Origin: Acidobacteriota bacterium
Lineage (GTDB): Bacteria; Acidobacteriota; Thermoanaerobaculia; UBA5066
NCBI GenBank assembly: GCA_016789625.1
Contig: JAEUQS010000736.1
Location: 1-5,263, forward strand
Direction: 5' to 3'
DNA: 5,263 nt
Positions 1 through 5,107 of the stretch are shown piece after piece (position 1 is the first letter of the stretch; every line of letters starts with the position of its first letter). The notes under the pieces are model-generated. The model had not been told where the DNA came from. It made no database searches and saw only the letters and a program-made list of their open reading frames with translations. The position numbers and the translations under genes were made by a program.

Positions 1-608
1 CGGATGAGCTCCTGCCGCTTGACCTTGTACTCGGCCTCCGTCAGCGTGCCCGCGGCAAACAGCCGCTCGACGTCTTTCAGGCGCTCCTCCGCCGTGCGGA
101 CGGGAACCACGGACGCCGCGCTCCCCGCCGCGGCGGCCCGACGCGTGAACACGGCGTTGCGGAAGGCCTCCGGATTCTGGATGCGGCGGAAGACCACCGG
201 GCCCTCCTCGCTCGCCGAATCGATGGCCACGTCGCCGTAGGACAGCCAGCGGCCCCACAGCGTTGCCACGAGCCTCAGGTCCTGCACCTTGTCGAACGGA
301 ATCTGGGAGACCCGCCGCGTGAGGACGCCCGTCTTCTTGATGATGCGGAGCGACGTGACCGCGAACTCGTCGAACGAGTCCACGATCGCGCGGAGGGCGA
401 GAGCCACGAGCCCCACGAGCGCGAGCACGCCGCCCACGGCGAGGAGGATCCCGGGGGAGGCCGTGCCCGCGGGGAGCACGAGGGCTCCCACGGCGATGAG
501 GCCGCCGAGGACGACGCCCAACGCGCCGGGCAGGAAGCGCACGGGGTGATAGACCGGCCGGAGGAGGACGGTTTCTCCCGGCATCAGGTTCTTCGTCACG
601 TATCCCAT
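1..608 (-). CDS. Membrane-anchored bacterial PH-domain protein with C-terminal SHOCT domain (3' end cut by window edge)
   Basis: The frame opens at ATG 608 and stays open for 202 codons to the left edge, so the C-terminus is missing. The N-terminus (MGYVTKNLMPGE) is typical of membrane-bound bPH_2/DUF304-type proteins. Two hydrophobic segments follow at about residues 26-46 and 53-73. Residues about 78-153 form the PH-like domain, with the family's pattern of T-x-x-R-I-I-x-K-x-G, a P-x-x-K-V-Q-D strand, and GRWLSYGDV. After an Ala-rich linker, residues about 174-202 match a SHOCT motif (L-x-x-L-x-x-x-G-x-L-T-E-x-E-Y-x-x-x-K), a short domain thought to mediate oligomerisation. GGAGG lies 4 nt before the ATG, a slightly short spacing. 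It starts 22 nt after the ferritin-like gene, so the two are probably co-transcribed. Biochemical function is unknown; family members are inner-membrane proteins. The SHOCT domain usually sits at the extreme C-terminus, so little is probably missing. Confidence 0.88.
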   Translation of the reverse strand, partial: MGYVTKNLMPGETVLLRPVYHPVRFLPGALGVVLGGLIAVGALVLPAGTASPGILLAVGGVLALVGLVALALRAIVDSFDEFAVTSLRIIKKTGVLTRRVSQIPFDKVQDLRLVATLWGRWLSYGDVAIDSASEEGPVVFRRIQNPEAFRNAVFTRRAAAAGSAASVVPVRTAEERLKDVERLFAAGTLTEAEYKVKRQELI

Positions 609-630
609 GCGGCCTCCAATGCCTTTCTTC

Positions 631-1218
631 TCAGAGCGGCTTCGACTGCGCCGGCTTCTTCTCCTCGAACGTGACGAGGAGGTCGGCCATGTCGTCGGCG
701 TGCTCTTCCTCCTGCGCCAGGATCACCTCGAGCATGCGCCTCGTGGTGGAGTCGTCGCCGCCGATGTAGCGGATCATCTCGCTGTACGACTCGACCGCGA
801 TCCGCTCGGCCACGAGGTTCTCGCGGATCATGTCGGTGAGGCTCTCCCCCTCGACGTACTCGGTGTGGCTCCGCGAGAGGAGGCCCTCCGGGTTCAGGTT
901 GGGAGCGCCGCCGAGCTGACGGATGCGCACGGCGAGCTGGTCCGCGTGCTCCTGCTCCTCGTTCGCGTGCTCGAGGAACTCGGCGGAGACCGCCTGGGCG
1001 TGGATGCCCGTGGCCATGAAGTAGTGCCGCTTGTAGCGCAGGACGCAGACGATCTCGGTGGCGAGCGCGATGTTCAGGAGCTTGATGACGGCCTCACGAT
1101 CGGCTTTGTAGCCGGGCGTCACCGCCCCTTCCTCGATCTCCCTGCGGGCGCGCTCGCGGAGCTCGGTGACGTCGGAGAGGAAGCTGCTCGCTGTCGGGGT
1201 CTTCGTTTCTTTTGTCAT
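631..1218 (-). CDS. Ferritin-like (bacterioferritin-type) di-iron protein
   Basis: A 195-aa protein with a four-helix ferritin-like fold. Such proteins bind two irons per subunit and oxidise or store iron in the cytoplasm, often protecting against peroxide. The six expected ligands are present: E55 in helix A (ALATEIVCVLRYKRHYF), E88 and H91 as ExxH in helix B, E138 in helix C (NLVAERIAVESY), and E170 and H173 as ExxH in helix D. The residue after the helix-B glutamate, the haem methionine (Met52) in classical Bfr, is Gln89, so haem binding looks unlikely. Residues 13-40 (FLSDVTELRERAR...GAVTPGYKAD) are a conserved N-terminal arm of this subfamily, which supports the ATG at 1218. An in-frame ATG at 1281 has AAGGA 9 nt upstream, but it would add 21 residues unlike the family. 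The chosen start has only AGAGG one nt away. The PH-domain gene follows 22 nt downstream. Confidence 0.93.
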   Translation of the reverse strand: MTKETKTPTASSFLSDVTELRERARREIEEGAVTPGYKADREAVIKLLNIALATEIVCVLRYKRHYFMATGIHAQAVSAEFLEHANEEQEHADQLAVRIRQLGGAPNLNPEGLLSRSHTEYVEGESLTDMIRENLVAERIAVESYSEMIRYIGGDDSTTRRMLEVILAQEEEHADDMADLLVTFEEKKPAQSKPL

Positions 1219-1354
1219 GCCTCTGGTAAAGCACGCCGCGTACCAAGGAAAAAGGTCCGGCACTTCCTGCACCGCTCGCATGGAAAGTGTTCCTTGAACC
1301 CCCTGCATTCCGTGGCTCCTGCCTGCTCTGCGGCGACTGCTGGTTTCGGGGTTC

Positions 1355-1390
1355 GAAAAGGGAGAGGGGAGCCTTCCGGCTCCCCTCTTC
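1355..1390 (-). terminator. Rho-independent terminator after the glycine-zipper gene
   Basis: An 11-bp perfect stem (1363-1373 with 1378-1388, AGAGGGGAGCC arm on the plus strand) closes on a 4-nt loop. It can gain two more pairs, one of them a G-U wobble. Read on the minus strand, the stem is followed within a few bases by CTTTT (complement of 1356-1360). It lies about 30 nt past the stop codon of the glycine-zipper gene, the expected position. It therefore probably ends the transcript of the four-gene block and separates it from the ferritin-like gene. The T-tract is short, so termination may be partial. Confidence 0.75.
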
Positions 1391-1421
1391 GCGTGTGGAT
1401 GAGGCGTTCTCCGCCCCCGTA

Positions 1422-1916
1422 CTAGCGGCGGCCGCGGGCCCGTTCCCACGCGTCGCGCACGGCGTGCTTGGCTTCCTCCCACGTGGAGGTCTCCTTGCGC
1501 GCGGCCCAGCGGGCCTCGAGGTCGCGCTCGTGCTCGTCGAACGTCTTCACCTCGGGAGCGCTGGCGGCCGACTCCCAGCCGAAGCGGTAGGCGGACTCGT
1601 ACGTGTCGAACGTGGTGCCGGAGCGGTAGTACGGACGCGACGTGTAGTTCTCGCGCCAGTAGACGGCCTCGGCGGTGGGGTCGATGGCCTCGCCGGCCGC
1701 ATGGCCCGCGACGGCGCCCGCGACGGCGCCGGCCACGGCACCCACGACGGCACCGATGGGACCTCCGATGACGGCTCCCGCGGCCGCGCCCAGCGCAGCG
1801 CCACCGCTGCCGCCGACGGCGGTGCCAACGGGATGCGAGCCCGGCTCACCGGTGAGGGGATCGCGGTTGAGATCGGTGGTCTCGGGGGGCGTGACGACGG
1901 TGACGACTTCAGACAT
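1422..1916 (-). CDS. Glycine-zipper protein with conserved WRENY/SRPY tail
   Basis: A 164-aa protein. Residues 31-75 are a long glycine zipper: glycines recur every fourth position between Ala/Val (GAVVGAVAGAVAGAVAG and flanks), a pattern that packs helices in membranes. There is no cleavable signal peptide; residues 1-30 are polar. After the zipper comes a conserved soluble part: AIDPTAEAVYWRENYTSRPY at about 77-96, YESAYRFGWES at about 106-116, and a C-terminal charged helix (EARWAAR, then TWEEAKHAVRDAWERAR) at about 134-161. I recall this architecture from uncharacterised bacterial proteins found near other stress-type small genes. The function is not known, and a role in membrane association or stress is an inference. 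GAGGAG lies 6 nt before the ATG. It is the last gene of its block and is followed by a terminator. Confidence 0.88.
   Translation of the reverse strand: MSEVVTVVTPPETTDLNRDPLTGEPGSHPVGTAVGGSGGAALGAAAGAVIGGPIGAVVGAVAGAVAGAVAGHAAGEAIDPTAEAVYWRENYTSRPYYRSGTTFDTYESAYRFGWESAASAPEVKTFDEHERDLEARWAARKETSTWEEAKHAVRDAWERARGRR
1705..1800 (+). repeat. 12-bp periodic repeat coding the glycine zipper
   Basis: The coding DNA of the zipper has a 12-bp period. Units start at 1705, 1717, 1729, 1741, 1753, 1765, 1777 and 1789. The first two (CCCGCGACGGCG) are identical, the next two differ at a few positions, and the later ones are increasingly diverged. Each unit codes one G-x-x-x tetrapeptide on the minus strand. 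This is consistent with growth of the zipper by tandem duplication of one tetrapeptide unit. Confidence 0.7.
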
Positions 1917-1946
1917 TCACGTCTCCTCTTACGTTTCAGGTTCGGT

Positions 1947-2207
1947 CTAGACCGGCTCGGCTTCGGGGGTTTCGAGTTCCTGGGTCTTCCTGCGCTCGAG
2001 GTAGGCCCAGCCCGCGAAGGCCGCGGCGCCGAGGAGTCCGAGCGCGAGCAGCGGACCCTTCGAGCTCTGCCAGCGGGGCTTCACGAAGCCCATGTTCTCG
2101 GCGGCCCGCCGAAGCCTGCGGGGGGCGTCGCTCTCGAGGAATTCGAGGGCGCTCTCGACGCCGCTGCGGATGCTTTCCGCGTGCTGATGAAGCTTCTTCT
2201 CGATCAT
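1947..2207 (-). CDS. Small single-helix membrane protein of unknown function
   Basis: An 86-aa protein that I do not recognise. Residues 1-50 are polar and rich in charge, probably an amphipathic helix (MIEKKLHQHAESIRSGVESA, then an RRLRR basic patch at about 30-34). Residues about 51-70 (GPLLALGLLGAAAFAGWAYL) form one transmembrane helix, followed by a short charged tail ending in acidic and proline residues. This layout resembles DUF883/YtxH-like stress proteins, but I cannot claim a family match. The ATG at 2207 was chosen because AGGAGG lies 5 nt upstream. An in-frame GTG at 2231, overlapping the TGA of the preceding gene, has no comparable site. It sits 20 nt after the 75-aa gene and 30 nt before the glycine-zipper gene, so it belongs to the same operon. 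Confidence 0.8.
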   Translation of the reverse strand: MIEKKLHQHAESIRSGVESALEFLESDAPRRLRRAAENMGFVKPRWQSSKGPLLALGLLGAAAFAGWAYLERRKTQELETPEAEPV

Positions 2208-2212
2208 GGGTT

Positions 2213-2218
2213 CCTCCT
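2213..2218 (-). promoter_or_regulatory. Shine-Dalgarno site that fixes the start of the 86-aa gene
   Basis: AGGAGG on the minus strand, 5 nt before the ATG at 2207. It decides in favour of this ATG over the upstream in-frame GTG at 2231. Confidence 0.8.
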
Positions 2219-2227
2219 GTTGCGGCC

Positions 2228-2455
2228 TCACGCCTTGCGAGCGCTCGTGACGAGGAGGGCGATGCCGCCCAACCCGGCCACGAGGCCCACGATCGTGGGA
2301 ATCGGAAACGTGCGCGTTTTCTCGGCCGAGATGTCGATGGGGCCGAGATCCACGACCTTCTCCTTCGTCGTCACGCTGACGGCCGGCACGATGAGCGCGG
2401 CGGCCCCGAGCACGAGAAGGATCAGACCGGCGATGAAGTTCGTTCGCTTGTCCAT
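2228..2455 (-). CDS. Small two-helix membrane protein with TTKEKVVDLGPI motif
   Basis: A 75-aa protein. Two transmembrane helices (about residues 7-27 and 52-71) flank a polar loop carrying SVTTKEKVVDLGPIDISAEKTRTFPIP. I recall the motif T-T-x-E-K-V-V-D-L-G-P-I followed by a P-x-P-x-I-V-G second helix from many small, uncharacterised bacterial membrane proteins, some perhaps annotated as DUF3185-like. That family name is uncertain. No catalytic residues are evident. The loop is probably on the periplasmic side, since the N-terminal MDKRTN and C-terminal SARKA are basic (positive-inside rule). GAGGGA lies 6 nt before the ATG. It starts 13 nt after the lmo0937-like gene, so the two are very probably in one operon. 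Confidence 0.85.
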   Translation of the reverse strand: MDKRTNFIAGLILLVLGAAALIVPAVSVTTKEKVVDLGPIDISAEKTRTFPIPTIVGLVAGLGGIALLVTSARKA

Positions 2456-2468
2456 GTGTCGTCCCTCG

Positions 2469-2618
2469 TCAGATGGGCCGTCGGCCCTGGATGACGCGAA
2501 TCAGGACGACGACGATCGCGACGACGAGGAGGATGTGAATGAACCCTCCGAGCGTGTAGGACGTCACCATTCCCAGCAGCCACATGACGAGCAGGATCAC
2601 GAAAATGGTCCAGAGCAT
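2469..2618 (-). CDS. lmo0937-family small membrane protein
   Basis: A 49-aa gene. The protein opens MLWTIFVILLVMWLLGMVTS, continues with a Y-T-L-G-G-F-I-H-I-L-L-V-V-A segment and ends VIQGRRPI. Two hydrophobic helices surround the central G-G-x-x-H-x-L-L-V-x-A pattern that marks the lmo0937 family (DUF5670) of small membrane proteins. These are widespread, often sit in stress-responsive clusters, and have no known activity. The Shine-Dalgarno site is near-ideal (AGGAGG, 6 nt before the ATG), supporting it as a real gene despite its size. It is the first gene of the minus-strand block, 13 nt before the 75-aa gene, so its upstream region should carry the operon promoter. Confidence 0.9.
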   Translation of the reverse strand: MLWTIFVILLVMWLLGMVTSYTLGGFIHILLVVAIVVVLIRVIQGRRPI

Positions 2619-2940
2619 GGGACCCCTCCTCTTCGGCTTCGTTTCTTCTCCGCCCGGCTTCCGGGCGAGGTGCCGATCTGAGAATCCCTAGCGCAAGCGC
2701 CGTGCCGCGGTGGGCGCGGGATTTCCGTGCTTCCCTCGCGCCTTCGGGGAGGAATCTCCAAAACGGAGAGCAGGAATTACCAGGCCGGGGCTGGCGTGAG
2801 GCCGATCGGCGGGCCGCTGAGCGACCTGTGGTGCTGCGCATCACCAACGAGCCGCCCGCGAGCCCCCGGCCGGGGCCGGAATGCCGGTTGCAACGGACCT
2901 TTCGGGCGCGGATCGGATCGCCGGCGCCCGGGAGGCCTGA
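2619..2940. other. Divergent intergenic region (322 nt)
   Basis: This gap separates the minus-strand membrane-protein operon from the plus-strand secreted protein, so it should hold a promoter for each. I see the Shine-Dalgarno site of the lmo0937-like gene (2625-2630), a GGGAGG site at 2930-2935 for the plus-strand gene, a hairpin at 2651-2667, and a 12-bp GC palindrome at 2864-2875. No convincing -35/-10 pair stands out on either strand. Long reading frames cross the gap, but they are by-products of high GC. Confidence 0.6.
2651..2667 (-). other. Short hairpin in the leader of the minus-strand operon
   Basis: A perfect 7-bp inverted repeat (CGCCCGG / CCGGGCG) with a 3-nt loop, 33 nt upstream of the lmo0937-like start codon. 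Neither strand has a T-tract after it, so it is not an intrinsic terminator. If transcription starts upstream, it would form in the 5' untranslated leader. Its role is unknown. Confidence 0.4.
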
Positions 2941-4542
2941 ATGTCCAAGACGCTTTCTCTCGCGGCCCGGATCGCCCTTCCCACCCTTTCGGTTTTCGCT
3001 CTGGAACTCGGCGCGCTCGCCTGCCCGCCCGAGGGATCCTCGATTCCCGGATTCCGCTACGTCGGCGGAACCCACGGCGCCGGCCGCACCATTACTTATG
3101 CGTGGGACGCGCCGTCGGGTGCGCCCGCGGGGGCCGTCTACGAGATCCTCCAGGCCGAGTCGCGCGACTACTGCGTCGCGCCCGGCGAGGCCCGCGTGGT
3201 GGGCGAGACGACCGCGCTCACGGCTCTCGTCACGCTGCCCGCGAACGACCGGGTGTACGAGACCTCCGTGCGCCTCAAGGACTGTCCGGCGGTCACCAGC
3301 CCGCGTTACGTGGACGATTCGTTCGTCACCCCGGCCAAGGCGCCCGTGCTCTCGGCGCAGGCCTCGGGCGCGAACACCCTCACGCTCACCCTGGTGATGA
3401 ACGACGCCACGGCTCTCAACGTGGGCCTCGAGCGGGCGCCCGCGGGCCAGGGCTTCACCGAGATCGCGATGCTCAAGGCCGACGCGCTCTGCGCGAACGG
3501 CGGCCGGCTCACGTGGCCCGACACGGGCCTCCCGAAGGGCACGTACCGCTACCGCGCGTTCTCGCTGAACCAGGGGACGGGCGTGCGTACGTACAGCCGC
3601 GAGGTGTCGGGCGACATCATCGAGGGCGAGGCCGCACCCACCATCGTCTCCTTCCGGGCCTCCAGCGCGACCGTCGTGCGCGGCCTCGCGACGACGCTCT
3701 CGTGGAACGTCGACGGCGCCTCACGGGTCTCTCTCGAGCCCGGCCTGGGCTCCGTGTCCCCCGACGGCTCGGTGGCCGTGACGCCCACCCAGCCCACCCG
3801 CTACACGCTCGTGGCCGAGGGCGCGGGCGGAACGGCCTCGCGCGAGGTGTACCTCTCGGTGGTGGATCCCTCGCCCACGGCCTTCCGGAACGTGGTGCCC
3901 GTGATCGTTTCGGCAGCGGGCCTTTCGGGCGCGCAGTGGCGCACGTCGCTGCAGATCGCGAATCCCGGCGAGGACCCGGTGATCAGCCGCCTCTCGTTCC
4001 AGCCCGCGGACGGCTCGGCGCCCCGCTCGCTGCAGCTCACGCTGGGCGCGTACCAGACGGTCTCCCTCGACAACGTGGCCGGCGATCTCGGCGTCACGGG
4101 CCATGGGCGCCTCGACGTCGACTCCTCGCTGCGCGTCCTGACCGTCGCGCGGATCGAGAACGTCGCGTCCGAAGGCACCACCGGCGCATCCCTGGAAGCC
4201 CAGAGCCGCGAAAGCGCTCTCGCCACCGGTGAGCAGGGCTACCTCGTGGCTCCCGGGGATCCCCGCAAGCGCGTGTCGCTCGGCATCGTCGCGCTCGACG
4301 CGAACGTGAGCGTGAGCGTCCTCGTGCGCGATACGCGGGGCTCCGTGGTCGTCGAGAAGGAGATCGCTCTCGCGCAGGGCACTCTCGTGCAGAAGCCGTT
4401 CGAGGAGCTCCTCGGCGTGCGGCCGGCCCCCGGCCAGAGCCTCCTCGTCTCCGTGAAGCAGGGCCCGGCCTTCGTGTACCTCACGGCAGCGGACCCGGAA
4501 ACGAACGACCCGTCCATCGAGCTCGCGCGCCCGCTCCGGTAG
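2941..4542 (+). CDS. Secreted multidomain protein with FN3-like, Ig-like and C-terminal beta-rich modules
   Basis: A 533-aa protein. Residues 1-27 look like a Sec signal peptide (MSKTLSLAARIALPTLSVFA, then LELGALA) with cleavage before Cys28. The lipobox is weak (A-L-A-C), so a lipoprotein is possible but not favoured. Residues about 35-130 and 131-226 are FN3-like beta domains with cysteines at 78, 115 and 184 that could form disulfides. Residues about 232-308 are an Ig-like domain of the type with VSFRASSATVVRGLATTLSW early and TPTQPTRYTLVAEGAGG late. Residues about 314-530 are a C-terminal module opening VVPVIVSAAGLSGAQWRTSL, followed by N-P-G, typical of Acidobacteriota-style extracellular proteins. 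No catalytic motif is visible, so adhesion or surface structure is an inference. GGGAGG lies 5 nt before the ATG. Confidence 0.88.
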   Translation: MSKTLSLAARIALPTLSVFALELGALACPPEGSSIPGFRYVGGTHGAGRTITYAWDAPSGAPAGAVYEILQAESRDYCVAPGEARVVGETTALTALVTLPANDRVYETSVRLKDCPAVTSPRYVDDSFVTPAKAPVLSAQASGANTLTLTLVMNDATALNVGLERAPAGQGFTEIAMLKADALCANGGRLTWPDTGLPKGTYRYRAFSLNQGTGVRTYSREVSGDIIEGEAAPTIVSFRASSATVVRGLATTLSWNVDGASRVSLEPGLGSVSPDGSVAVTPTQPTRYTLVAEGAGGTASREVYLSVVDPSPTAFRNVVPVIVSAAGLSGAQWRTSLQIANPGEDPVISRLSFQPADGSAPRSLQLTLGAYQTVSLDNVAGDLGVTGHGRLDVDSSLRVLTVARIENVASEGTTGASLEAQSRESALATGEQGYLVAPGDPRKRVSLGIVALDANVSVSVLVRDTRGSVVVEKEIALAQGTLVQKPFEELLGVRPAPGQSLLVSVKQGPAFVYLTAADPETNDPSIELARPLR

Positions 4543-4548
4543 AGCGGG
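4530..4548 (+). other. Hairpin across the stop codon of the secreted-protein gene
   Basis: A 7-bp perfect stem (CCCGCTC / GAGCGGG) with a 5-nt loop overlaps the TAG stop codon. No T-tract follows, so it is at best a weak or factor-dependent end signal. Transcription may read through into the thioesterase gene 42 nt downstream. Confidence 0.3.
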
Positions 4549-4584
4549 GCTCCGGGATCGCCGGTCTTTGCTAGAGTCCGTGGC

Positions 4585-5100
4585 ATGCTGGACGTTCGGC
4601 TTCCGGAATTCTCGTTCGCGATCTCCCTCTACGTGTGGTACCGCGACCTCGACGCGATGGGTCACGTGAACAACGCCACGTACTTCCAGTACTTCGAGCA
4701 GGCCCGCACCCGCTACTGGCTCTCGCTCATGGCCGGGGCGGCCCACCCGAACCCCGTTCTCGCGGCGGTGGGCACTCCGGTGGAGCACGACGTCGCCAAG
4801 CTCGGGATCATCGTGGTGCACGCCGAATGCGACTACGTTTCCCCCGCGCGCCTCGGCGAGGGGCTCCTCGTGGGGGTGAAGCTCACGGAGATCCGCAGGA
4901 AGTCGTTCGTCCTCGACTACAAGATCGTCTCGAGCGAGAAGACCGGCAGCGAGACGGACTCGCGCCTCGTGGCCACGGGGAAAACGGTGCAGGCGCTCTA
5001 CGACTACGCCAAGGCCAAGACGCTGCCGTTCTCCGAGGATCTCAAGAAGAAGATCGAGGCCCGCGAAGGCACGATCAAGTACACCGACACCAAGGACTGA
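4585..5100 (+). CDS. Acyl-CoA thioesterase, hotdog fold (4HBT/YbgC/FadM-like)
   Basis: A 171-aa cytoplasmic enzyme predicted to hydrolyse an acyl-CoA thioester to the free acid and CoA. Residues 17-43 carry the family signature: WYRDLDAMGHVNNATYFQYF, then EQAR. D23 (in D-x-D-x-x-G) is at the position of the catalytic Asp of 4-hydroxybenzoyl-CoA thioesterase and YbgC, and HVNN-x-x-Y-x-x-Y-x-E-x-A-R follows on the central helix. Later strands are visible at about 73-84 (LGIIVVHAECDY) and 92-115, including the R-R-K-S-F-V-L segment. Length is slightly above the usual 130-160 aa because of a charged C-terminal helix (about 147-171). Substrate cannot be read from the sequence. No Shine-Dalgarno site is visible before ATG 4585. 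The M20 gene begins 7 nt after its stop, suggesting an operon. Confidence 0.92.
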   Translation: MLDVRLPEFSFAISLYVWYRDLDAMGHVNNATYFQYFEQARTRYWLSLMAGAAHPNPVLAAVGTPVEHDVAKLGIIVVHAECDYVSPARLGEGLLVGVKLTEIRRKSFVLDYKIVSSEKTGSETDSRLVATGKTVQALYDYAKAKTLPFSEDLKKKIEAREGTIKYTDTKD

Positions 5101-5107
5101 CCGAAGG

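Noticed and set aside
607..1425. Plus-strand frame opposite the ferritin-like gene
   Set aside because: It is the complement of a well-supported gene and has no recognisable domain.
1219..1482. Upstream extension of the ferritin-like reading frame to an ATG at 1482
   Set aside because: It would overlap the terminator and the end of the glycine-zipper gene, and the added residues are Arg/Pro/Gly-rich and unlike the family N-terminus.
1287..2681. Long open frame on the plus strand opposite the small membrane genes
   Set aside because: Low-complexity Gly/Ala/Arg translation without recognisable domains. It is antisense to several genes with good ribosome sites and family motifs.
2691..2700. 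GCGCAAGCGC inverted repeat as a hairpin or operator
   Set aside because: Arms of only 4 bp and a 2-nt loop, which is common in such GC-rich DNA.
2864..2875. 12-bp perfect palindrome (CCCCGGCCGGGG) as a possible operator
   Set aside because: Made only of G and C in a very GC-rich stretch, so likely by chance; a single copy with no partner site.
2880..2930. TTGCAA followed 17 nt later by GATCGG as a sigma-70 promoter for the secreted protein
   Set aside because: The -10 match is too poor to support.
2727..4232. Overlapping plus-strand frame within the secreted-protein gene
   Set aside because: Arg- and Gly-rich by-product of GC-rich coding sequence. The frame starting at 2941 has a signal peptide and domains.
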